From: Porcipelethomonas sp964621265 | Lineage (GTDB): Bacteria; Bacillota; Clostridia; Oscillospirales; Ruminococcaceae | NCBI GenBank assembly: GCA_964621265.1 | Contig: CAZULQ010000041.1 | Location: 1-16,106, forward strand | DNA length: 16,106 nt | Reading direction: 5' to 3' | In this document: one piece after another, positions 6,185 to 11,663 of the stretch | How positions within the stretch are numbered: the first letter of the stretch is position 1 | How the letters are laid out: the number at the start of each line of letters is the position of its first letter | Program-made: the position numbers and the translations under genes | Notes under the pieces: model-generated | The model's database searches: none | What the model saw: the letters and a program-made list of their open reading frames with translations, nothing else | What the model was told of the DNA's origin: nothing

Positions 6185-6724
6185 TCATCCTGTATAGTTA
6201 CAGATAATCTGTGTGCCGCCTTGAACATAATTCCCCATAGCCAAGTCCCAATTAGTATCCTTAGTCAAAGCCTCCCATTGCGACTCACTGCCTTTGTAAT
6301 ATATGGATTTTAATCTATAGCAATAAGCAAAGCATTGCTTTGGGATAGAGCTTATCCCTGCTGGCAAAACAATTGTTTCAAGAATGTTACAATTGTAAAA
6401 TGCGGCAACGCCAAGCGAAGTTACACCATCAGGAATAACAAGTTCCTTGAGAGAACTACACCCCATAAAAGCACCCTCACCAACGGTTGTCAAAGTGTCA
6501 GGTAGTGAAACACTTTCAAGTACAGTAAAATTAGAAAAACATCCATTACGTGTAGTTGTCAAACCCTGACCATGTAATGTAGTAACGCTATTCGGAACAT
6601 CAACATGTGTAATAGCTTTATGCAAATCAAACGCACCGGTAAGTTCCGAAAAATTTTCAACAAGAGTTAAAGGAATATCAGATTCGCCACCTTCACCATT
6701 CAAGTAAATCGGATTCACCAACAT
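6185..6724 (-). CDS. BspA-type leucine-rich-repeat protein at the end of the fibre module
   Basis: This 179-aa protein has about four BspA/LRR_5 repeats: around 39-63, 69-91, 92-112 and 115-135, of the form L..V.LPD.LT.VGEGAFMGCSSLKEL. It ends with the IYYKGSESQW segment common in Firmicutes LRR_5 proteins. There is no signal peptide or sortase motif. GGAGGTGA lies inside the last codons of the tail-fibre gene, 6 bases before ATG, so the two are translationally coupled. This suggests a fibre-tip or receptor-binding role. Its base composition (35-45% GC in sampled lines) is well below the genes upstream in the same operon, which points to separate acquisition. LRR_5 proteins also occur as host surface adhesins, so a host origin is possible. 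Confidence 0.8.
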   Translation of the reverse strand: MLVNPIYLNGEGGESDIPLTLVENFSELTGAFDLHKAITHVDVPNSVTTLHGQGLTTTRNGCFSNFTVLESVSLPDTLTTVGEGAFMGCSSLKELVIPDGVTSLGVAAFYNCNILETIVLPAGISSIPKQCFAYCYRLKSIYYKGSESQWEALTKDTNWDLAMGNYVQGGTQIICNYTG

Positions 6725-6725
6725 A

Positions 6726-7916
6726 TCAATTCACCTCCATTGAAGTAACTCTGAAATACAAATCTGCGGTTGGGATGCTGTTGCACTGAAACGTTATTCC
6801 CGTTTCGGTTTCTGAAATTCCCAGTACGCCTGTGGACGCCCATACAGGAATGCTTTCGGTCAGAACGTCTATGACGTTTCTTTTGCTTGTGTCAAGCGTG
6901 CATGCAACAGTCTGCGAGTTGTCCACCCAGTCCGCCGCAGTCAATGTGAGCACTTCGGTTGTCTGCATCTGAAGTGACTGAATCGATTTTTTGACACTTT
7001 CAAAATTCCCCGCAATATTCTCGCCGTTCTCGTCGGCAACAGCCCTGAGCGCCGCACCGCCCTCGCTCTCAGAGGCGGCATAATTGTGCGCATGTTCCTT
7101 AGACGGCGTGTAGCCCAGAGCGGTTTTGACATCTTCACCCGACAGCTCGCCGAGAATTTCCGCAGCGCTCTTGTTTTCGGCGTTTCCAAGACCGATTTGC
7201 TCCTTTGTGACGCCATGCGGATTTGCCCTGTCACCCGTGTGCGCACTAAGCTCAGCCACATTCGCCTTTGTGCCGATTGCCTCATCAAGCGCATCGACAA
7301 CGTCCTTGTTTTCGGTCATGGCCGCCGCAATTTCCCCGAGCGTGTCGAGAGTTGTCGGGGCGGAGTTTATGAGCTCCGCAACCCTCGTGTCGATGTGAGT
7401 TTTCGCCGCATTCAAGGCTTCGTCGGCTTTGTTGTCAGCATAGGTTTTAGCCTGTGAGAGCGCATTTTCTGCGGCACCCTTCGTATCAGCCCCGACTTCC
7501 TCCGCTGTGTACACAGGCTTACTCTCCGCCTTCGCCCACTCGTAAACATCCGACGCAGGAAGCTCAGACGGAGCGTTTTCAAGGTCGTTGTAGTCGCCCG
7601 AAAGTGCAACCTCCGAAACACTCTCCTCAGAAAGTTTCTTGTCAAGCAAAGCATCGGTTTCGCTCTTATTGTAGTAGTCGGACAAATCCACATCGACGTC
7701 ATCATTACCGCCAAGACTCACATACTCACCCGTTTCCTTGTCAAAGCGGTAGCACACATTCTCGTCTTGTGCAATGTACAGATATTGACTATTTCCGCTC
7801 TCTGGGAACTCCGCCCTCGTACTGAAAACAAGCTCTGTCTTTACAACCGACTGCGCCTTGCTCACAGCTCCACTCACCGAGGAGCCAAGCTTCACAGTTC
7901 CGCTAATTACTGCCAT
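6726..7916 (-). CDS. Phage tail-fibre protein
   Basis: This 396-aa protein is a phage tail fibre. After an N-terminal segment with LYIAQDENVCYRFDKETGEY (46-65), which resembles fibre or baseplate attachment regions, there is a helical stretch rich in A, K and D (145-215, including LDTLGEIAAAM). Next come the fibre signature NPHGVTKEQIGLGNAEN (232-248) and the repeat-like LGYTPSKEHAHNYA (267-280), followed by a beta-rich C-terminal tip. The ATG at 7916 is preferred to an in-frame ATG at 7937 because GGAGG stands 9 bases before it and the protein then starts MAVISGTVKL. It overlaps the gene upstream by 14 bases. The role would be host recognition on a tail-like particle, but no tail-tube gene is here. 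Confidence 0.85.
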   Translation of the reverse strand: MAVISGTVKLGSSVSGAVSKAQSVVKTELVFSTRAEFPESGNSQYLYIAQDENVCYRFDKETGEYVSLGGNDDVDVDLSDYYNKSETDALLDKKLSEESVSEVALSGDYNDLENAPSELPASDVYEWAKAESKPVYTAEEVGADTKGAAENALSQAKTYADNKADEALNAAKTHIDTRVAELINSAPTTLDTLGEIAAAMTENKDVVDALDEAIGTKANVAELSAHTGDRANPHGVTKEQIGLGNAENKSAAEILGELSGEDVKTALGYTPSKEHAHNYAASESEGGAALRAVADENGENIAGNFESVKKSIQSLQMQTTEVLTLTAADWVDNSQTVACTLDTSKRNVIDVLTESIPVWASTGVLGISETETGITFQCNSIPTADLYFRVTSMEVN

Positions 7917-8310
7917 TATTTTCGCCCTCCGTATCACTCATTAAATCCTCAACCTTGCTCACCGACGGCATAATCTCAAAGCCGCCCTGCGCGTAGGTGT
8001 ACGCCTCGGTCGTGTCGTTCCTGTCGGGAACGTACATAAAGCTGTACTCGTAGCCGTACGGCTCGATGTCCGTCTCGTCGGTCGTAATCTGAAGGCTCAG
8101 CGCACCGTCGACAAGGTCCTCCTCGGTCAGAATACGTTTGATAATCGTTCTGCCGCTGTAACGCGATTTTACCGTAAAAATCACGCAGTTATCGCCCTCG
8201 ATGGGGATTGCGGCGATTCCGTCGTCGGTCTCGATAAAGGGCTGTGTTGACAGCCCAATCGAATCCCCTCGGCTTACATGAATACCGCCCATTTCGTCAA
8301 TTGTGAACAT
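7903..8310 (-). CDS. Baseplate-upper-protein-like phage protein
   Basis: This 135-aa soluble protein begins MFTIDEMGGIHVSRGDSIG. It has a beta-rich middle with FTVKSRYSGRTIIKRIL and GALSLQITTDETDIEPYGYEYSFMY, ending in an acidic tail. This pattern (small beta domain handling kinetically simple fields such as ETDDG, then YxYDI-like strands, directly upstream of a fibre) resembles the N-terminal domain of BppU-type baseplate proteins, but I place it by pattern and context only. GAGGAG overlaps the end of the endolysin gene 9-10 bases upstream of ATG. The gap to the endolysin gene is 6 bases. Confidence 0.6.
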   Translation of the reverse strand: MFTIDEMGGIHVSRGDSIGLSTQPFIETDDGIAAIPIEGDNCVIFTVKSRYSGRTIIKRILTEEDLVDGALSLQITTDETDIEPYGYEYSFMYVPDRNDTTEAYTYAQGGFEIMPSVSKVEDLMSDTEGENNGSN

Positions 8311-8316
8311 GCTTTA

Positions 8317-8841
8317 TCACTCCTCGATAAGCTTTCCCGAATAAGTTTTTCCGTCGATTTCAAGCCTTACGGCAACACTATTTTTGGCTGTCGAGCTTGT
8401 TTTTGTGCTCGTTTTCTTGCCCGAATACCCGTCATTATACGTCCCGCATTTGTTCGGTATACCCGAATGTGCGGCCACATCAATGTGCGTGCCCTTGCCG
8501 TTTTTTCTGATGCAGTAATGGCAATGCGAGCCTGTTGAATGCCCCGTACTGCCCTCGATTCCGATTACATCGGTCACCTTGACAGTTTGTCCGATTTTGA
8601 CATTTATCTTTGACAGATGCCCGAAGTAGAAACGATAGCCAGTCTTGCTGTCACGGATTTTGACGTACTGCCCGAAGCCTTGTTTCTTGTTTGAGCTGTT
8701 CTCCCAGCCCGCGTACTCAACAACGCCATTAACCGTGCTGTGGATTTCCTTTGAATCGAGCCCCACAAGGTCGAGCCCGTCGTGTGTAGCTCCCTTGTAC
8801 TGCTGTGTTACCTTGAAATTCCCCATGTATGGACTGTTCAT
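8317..8841 (-). CDS. M23-family endolysin (LytM-type peptidase)
   Basis: This 174-aa protein is an M23 zinc metallopeptidase that cuts peptide cross-links in peptidoglycan. The zinc ligands are H20 and D24 in the motif HDGLD and H108 in SHCHY. H75 (FGHLS) and H106 complete the active site. The N-terminus MNSPYMGNFKVTQQYKG and the C-terminal LEIDGKTYSGKLIEE are typical of phage lysins rather than secreted cell-wall enzymes, and there is no signal peptide, consistent with holin-dependent release. A Ser/Thr/Lys-rich linker covers about 141-156. Its ATG overlaps the stop of the holin-like gene by 4 bases (ATGA), which is strong evidence for a lysis pair. Confidence 0.9.
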   Translation of the reverse strand: MNSPYMGNFKVTQQYKGATHDGLDLVGLDSKEIHSTVNGVVEYAGWENSSNKKQGFGQYVKIRDSKTGYRFYFGHLSKINVKIGQTVKVTDVIGIEGSTGHSTGSHCHYCIRKNGKGTHIDVAAHSGIPNKCGTYNDGYSGKKTSTKTSSTAKNSVAVRLEIDGKTYSGKLIEE

Positions 8842-9017
8842 TCTTTACCGCCTTTCTCATGCTGTGTCCCGAAATAGAACGCAATAATCGTCGTGAAAAT
8901 CATCAGAAACTGCTCTGCTGTAACCGCCTGTTTCACCGACAAGACGGCAAAAACAGCCGTCAGAATCAGCGTCACAATACTTTTCACATTAAGTAAATTT
9001 CTAAGCTTCTCTTTCAT
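8838..9017 (-). CDS. Small holin-like phage membrane protein
   Basis: This 59-aa gene is easy to miss by length. The product starts MKEKLRNLLNVKSIVTLILT, has hydrophobic segments at about 13-27 and 36-49 separated by a short polar turn (SVKQAVTAEQ), and ends in a charged tail (TQHEKGGKE). That is the size and layout of a small two-helix holin, which would form membrane lesions that let the endolysin reach the wall. Support comes from its context: the ATG overlaps the end of the XhlA-like gene by 17 bases, GGAAGG precedes it by 7 bases, and its stop overlaps the endolysin start as ATGA. Confidence 0.8.
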   Translation of the reverse strand: MKEKLRNLLNVKSIVTLILTAVFAVLSVKQAVTAEQFLMIFTTIIAFYFGTQHEKGGKE

Positions 9018-9237
9018 GCTCTACCTTCCTTTCCAAATCCTCAATTCTGTGGTTTGCAACCTTAATCTGCTCCTCCACAACAGGCATACGCCTTGCGAAA
9101 TTGTTGTGCTCCGCAACCCTTGCTTCAAGCTGTTGCAGGCGATAAGCTGTAAGCTTTGATGACACGAGTATACCCCCAAGCGAGCCGCCGAGCGTGCCCA
9201 TAAGAGAGAGCAAGGCGACTAAAATTTCGGTTTTCAT
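9001..9237 (-). CDS. XhlA-like phage membrane and coiled-coil protein
   Basis: This 78-aa protein has one N-terminal membrane helix (about 5-27, glycine-rich, GTLGGSLGGILVSS), then a charged helix (30-76) with hydrophobic spacing suited to a coiled coil (LQQLEARVAEH, EEQIKVANHRIEDLERKVEHE). Short proteins of this build precede the holin and lysin in many Firmicutes phages (XhlA/BhlA type and related families). They assist or time lysis. AGGAGGTGA lies 6 bases before ATG, an unusually strong ribosome binding site. It is the first gene of the cassette and overlaps the holin-like gene by 17 bases. Confidence 0.75.
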   Translation of the reverse strand: MKTEILVALLSLMGTLGGSLGGILVSSKLTAYRLQQLEARVAEHNNFARRMPVVEEQIKVANHRIEDLERKVEHEREA

Positions 9238-9265
9238 TTTTTCACCTCCTCATTAGTAGGGGAAA

Positions 9266-9296
9266 ATAACATGATTTTTGCACCTGAGAGTGCAAA
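9266..9296 (-). promoter_or_regulatory. Candidate promoter with operator-like inverted repeat for the lysis cassette
   Basis: On the minus strand, TTGCAC (9295-9290) and TGTTAT (9271-9266) are 18 bp apart, a moderate sigma-A match. TTTGCAC and GTGCAAA form a perfect 7-bp inverted repeat (9277-9283 and 9290-9296) with a 6-base centre, covering the -35 and part of the spacer. A repressor could bind there; a leader hairpin is the alternative. Confidence 0.4.
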
Positions 9297-9334
9297 TAAG
9301 AAGAAATTGTAACTGTTTTGTAATCTTTGAGAGG

Positions 9335-9369
9335 TAAAAAATAAAGGGCAGTTATAAACCACCCTTTAT
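9335..9369 (-). terminator. Rho-independent terminator after the DUF2798 gene
   Basis: Read on the minus strand, ATAAAGGG (9369-9362) pairs with CCCTTTAT (9348-9341) around a 13-base loop, followed by six T residues within CCCTTTATTTTTTA. It separates the DUF2798 gene from the lysis cassette. Confidence 0.8.
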
Positions 9370-9384
9370 CTACACCATTTTTAC

Positions 9385-9882
9385 TTATGCTGCTTTTCTT
9401 TCCTTTTTATCAGCATGCTGATGAAGCTTTAACATTACAAATCTTGCAATCGGCTGTGCAATAAGAAGCTCGACGCCAAATGAAATCGCAAAGTTTCTTG
9501 GCCACTTGTAGAAGAAATTTACAATCGGTTCCATGCTTATATGACGTGTGCCAATCCATGTACCGATAACTGTGAGAAGTATTGACATCATAAAAACTGT
9601 GCAGAGGATGTTTACTATGATAGTCGAGTTAAAGCTGTCGCCCTTTGTTGTGATTTTACCTGTGAGCCACTCAGCAGGCTTATATGTGAGCAGTACAATC
9701 GCAACAACGCTCAGCCAGATAAACGGCAGAACCTTAAGCACATCAAGCCATACATAAAAGTGAAAGCCGACCTCAAAGCATGTAATCAGCGGAGCAATGA
9801 TGTTAACGGAGATAACCGAGATTACCGCCATGAACAGTGCAAATTCCTTTTTGTTTCTTGGGAGTTTCATGAAAAATTCCAT
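9385..9882 (-). CDS. DUF2798 membrane protein
   Basis: This 165-aa protein has four predicted membrane helices (about 13-35, 46-66, 86-108 and 126-150). It is built from two related halves beginning LPRNKKEFALFMAVISVISV and WPRNFAISFGVELLIAQPIA, as in DUF2798 double-repeat proteins of Firmicutes. The family has no known function. The C-terminus is basic (KLHQHADKKERKAA) and likely cytoplasmic. The ATG at 9882 has GGAAAGGA about 10-12 bases upstream; an internal ATG at 9870 has no ribosome binding site. Expression probably comes from the promoter at 10019-10047, passing through a leader that contains an intrinsic terminator. Confidence 0.8.
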   Translation of the reverse strand: MEFFMKLPRNKKEFALFMAVISVISVNIIAPLITCFEVGFHFYVWLDVLKVLPFIWLSVVAIVLLTYKPAEWLTGKITTKGDSFNSTIIVNILCTVFMMSILLTVIGTWIGTRHISMEPIVNFFYKWPRNFAISFGVELLIAQPIARFVMLKLHQHADKKERKAA

Positions 9883-9935
9883 AATAAATAATTCCTTTCC
9901 TTTTTACCTGTAAATATGTTATACTGTAAACTGAC

Positions 9936-10012
9936 AAAAATAAAAGCGTGAAACCCTTTTTAAGATTTCACGCTGAACAATTATACGCACGAACTATATT
10001 TACTTTTTCAAC
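9936..10012 (-). ncRNA. Attenuated leader or roughly 77-nt small RNA upstream of the DUF2798 gene
   Basis: A minus-strand transcript from the promoter at 10019-10047 would begin near 10012 and meet a perfect 9-bp hairpin: AGCGTGAAA (9974-9966) with TTTCACGCT (9953-9945), 12-base loop. The hairpin is followed by TTTATTTTTG (9944-9935), a classic intrinsic terminator. The DUF2798 start codon is 53 bases further on and no better promoter lies between. So this is a conditional leader for that gene or an independent small RNA. No ATG reading frame exists in the short leader. Confidence 0.6.
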
Positions 10013-10018
10013 TTTGAT

Positions 10019-10047
10019 ATTATATCACTCATTTTAAAAAAAGTCAA
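10019..10047 (-). promoter_or_regulatory. Near-perfect sigma-A promoter (minus strand)
   Basis: TTGACT (10047-10042) and TATAAT (10024-10019) are separated by exactly 17 bp, the best promoter match in the window. It fires away from the sigma-factor gene towards the DUF2798 gene. Confidence 0.85.
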
Positions 10048-10056
10048 GAAAAAATT

Positions 10057-10081
10057 TTCAAAAAAATGAGATTTTTTTGAA
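10057..10081. repeat. 11-bp inverted repeat between divergent genes
   Basis: TTCAAAAAAAT (10057-10067) and ATTTTTTTGAA (10071-10081) are perfect inverted arms around GAG. It sits just upstream of the minus-strand -35 and 54 bp before the sigma-factor start codon. It could be a shared operator or an A-tract UP element; a terminator is unlikely because the stem is nearly all A-T. Confidence 0.5.
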
Positions 10082-10135
10082 GTCTAATTCGTTATATTAG
10101 TGAGGCGCCAAAATCACGAAAGGAGTGAACGCTTT

Positions 10136-10642
10136 ATGGATAATGAGATTTTTTACAGCAAGCTTGAAAAATACAAAGACACAGTTTTCCGCGTTGCGTA
10201 TTCATACTGCAAAAACAGAAGCGACGCTGAGGACATCTGTCAGGACGTTTTTCTAAAATACTACACAACGTCCCCCAACATCGAAAATGAAGCCGAGGAA
10301 AAGGCATGGCTTATCAGAGTTACGATAAACAAGTGCAAGGATATGCTCAAATCCTCGTGGTATTCAAAGCGAGACGATACACCCGACACTCAGCAGTACT
10401 GCACAATGACCGAAGCGCAGTCGGAACTGCTTGACATTGTCCTGAGCCTGCCCGACAAATACAAAATCGTAATTCACCTTTATTACTACGAGCAGTACAC
10501 AATAAAGGAAATTGCAAAAATAACAGGCAAAAGACAGTCAACAGTTCAGACGCAGCTGCAGCGTGGCAGAAAGCTGATAGAAAAGATACTGAAGGAGGAA
10601 AATATATATGAACAAAAACCTGTACAATACCGCTATGAATAA
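10136..10642 (+). CDS. ECF-type sigma-70 family RNA polymerase sigma factor
   Basis: This 168-aa protein has sigma region 2 (about 8-75: KYKDTVFRVAYSYCKNRSDAEDICQDVFL) and region 4 (about 100-152: LPDKYKIVIHLYYYEQYTIKEIAKITGKRQSTVQTQLQRGRKLI, with the helix-turn-helix at 122-146). There is no region 1 or 3, as in extracytoplasmic-function sigma factors. The ATG at 10136 has AGGAGTG 9 bases upstream; an in-frame GTG at 10100 has none. The gene overlaps the DUF4179-type gene by 35 bases, which is the usual pairing with a membrane regulator. A clear promoter could not be fixed by eye; such factors often control their own. Confidence 0.93.
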   Translation: MDNEIFYSKLEKYKDTVFRVAYSYCKNRSDAEDICQDVFLKYYTTSPNIENEAEEKAWLIRVTINKCKDMLKSSWYSKRDDTPDTQQYCTMTEAQSELLDIVLSLPDKYKIVIHLYYYEQYTIKEIAKITGKRQSTVQTQLQRGRKLIEKILKEENIYEQKPVQYRYE

Positions 10643-11606
10643 GCTCACAATGAGCAATGAGTGTGAACAGAGAATTAAAGATATAGTAAGTCAGAAGCCA
10701 CAGATTGAGGTTACAACCGCAAAGAAAAAGAGAAGCTTTAAGCTTGCGCCGATGATTGCGGCGGCGGCTGTGCTTGTAATGAGTACTGTTACAGTTGCGG
10801 CGGCAGGCGGTGCTGATTGGATCAAGGGATTTTTCAGCAAAGAGGATATCGTCATCACAGACGAAATCGCAGGCTTTACAACAGAAATCAGCAACTTCAA
10901 CTGTGAAAGCGATGTTTTAAGGCTTTCACCTGTCGGAATGATTGCAGATGAGAAAACTCTCTATGCTATGTTCCATATTGATAGTCTGGATGAAGATATG
11001 ACAATTGATAAATTATGCCTTAAAAAAGCATATTCAGAGAATTATCCCGATTTTTCATTAAATACTGTTCGTGACGTAGGAGATAACGTTTATCAGGCTG
11101 GCTCAAAAACAATTGATAATGAAAATAACTTTGTTATAATGCTAAATAGTACCGAAGCGTGTTTCAAGAATGGAGATACGTTAACAGCTGAATTAGGTTA
11201 TTCTTCTGAATTAGGCTTTGACGTTGATGCTGATGCGGAATCCATTTCAAAAATTAATTTCACTATTACTTTAGGTGAAATTCCAAGTCTCGTTGTTAAC
11301 TATGATGAAAATATCACTGCACCTATCGGAGATGTAAACTGTGCTCTTGAAAGCATGACAATCAATCCGCTTACAGTTCAGACAAAAGGTGTTATAGTTG
11401 GCAATATAGACCATTCTGGATATAATCCATTCCTAAATAGTAACATAACAATTAATATGAATGATGGTGCAGTTGTAAATGCAACAATCAGCGGTTATGG
11501 CGGTGGACAATCACTTCACAGCGATTGGTTTATCGACGAGCCAATCAACCCCGACAACATCGCCTCGGTTTATATCGGCGACCTCTGTCTCTACACAGCA
11601 GAATAA
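10608..11606 (+). CDS. DUF4179-type membrane partner of the sigma factor
   Basis: This 332-aa protein has a short basic cytoplasmic N-terminus (1-44), one membrane helix (45-66, APMIAAAAVLVMSTVTVAAA) and a large extracytoplasmic domain. This is the layout of DUF4179/anti-sigma partners placed after ECF genes. The cytoplasmic part has no zinc anti-sigma motif (HxxxCxxC), so the means of holding the sigma factor is unclear. AAGGAGGAAAATATAT precedes ATG inside the sigma gene. The base composition is mosaic: 57% GC at 10741-10800, 28-37% over 10981-11220, 28% at 11401-11460 and 53% at 11521-11580. That suggests replacement of the ectodomain by recombination. A bidirectional terminator follows. 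Confidence 0.75.
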   Translation: MNKNLYNTAMNKLTMSNECEQRIKDIVSQKPQIEVTTAKKKRSFKLAPMIAAAAVLVMSTVTVAAAGGADWIKGFFSKEDIVITDEIAGFTTEISNFNCESDVLRLSPVGMIADEKTLYAMFHIDSLDEDMTIDKLCLKKAYSENYPDFSLNTVRDVGDNVYQAGSKTIDNENNFVIMLNSTEACFKNGDTLTAELGYSSELGFDVDADAESISKINFTITLGEIPSLVVNYDENITAPIGDVNCALESMTINPLTVQTKGVIVGNIDHSGYNPFLNSNITINMNDGAVVNATISGYGGGQSLHSDWFIDEPINPDNIASVYIGDLCLYTAE

Positions 11607-11630
11607 CTCTCTTTGCAATAAACCATAACA

Positions 11631-11663
11631 AAAAAGCATGGGAAAATCCCATGCTTTTTCTTT
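11631..11663. terminator. Bidirectional terminator between the DUF4179-type gene and the aminopeptidase
   Basis: AAAAAGCATGGGA (11631-11643) and TCCCATGCTTTTT (11647-11659) are perfect 13-bp arms around AAA. A and T runs on both sides suit termination of both convergent genes. Confidence 0.93.

Larger units (their letters stand above)
6185..9237 (-). mobile_element. Phage-derived lysis, baseplate and tail-fibre cassette
   Basis: Six minus-strand genes are packed with overlaps or gaps below 10 bases. In order of transcription they are an XhlA-like protein, a holin-like protein, an M23 endolysin, a baseplate-like protein, a tail fibre and an LRR protein. Terminators lie on both sides (6118-6150 and 9341-9369). 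There is no integrase, repressor, terminase, portal, capsid or tape-measure gene, and flanking genes look chromosomal. The first five genes are GC-richer than their surroundings (sample 60-base counts of 52-72%, against about 27-45% outside). It may be a decaying prophage end or a retained module; attachment repeats were not found by eye. Confidence 0.75.

Noticed and set aside
6941..7825. Several open frames of 90-123 codons overlapping the tail-fibre gene on both strands
   Set aside because: They arise from the GC-rich codon pattern of the fibre gene; the products are Arg- or Pro/Ser-rich without domains.
9912..9930. Plus-strand stretch resembling the -10 region of the first small paralogue (AAATATGTTATACT shared with 5394-5407)
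   Set aside because: No -35, no downstream gene before the divergent sigma unit, and the region is already the leader of the minus-strand DUF2798 gene; similarity in AT-rich DNA is weak evidence.
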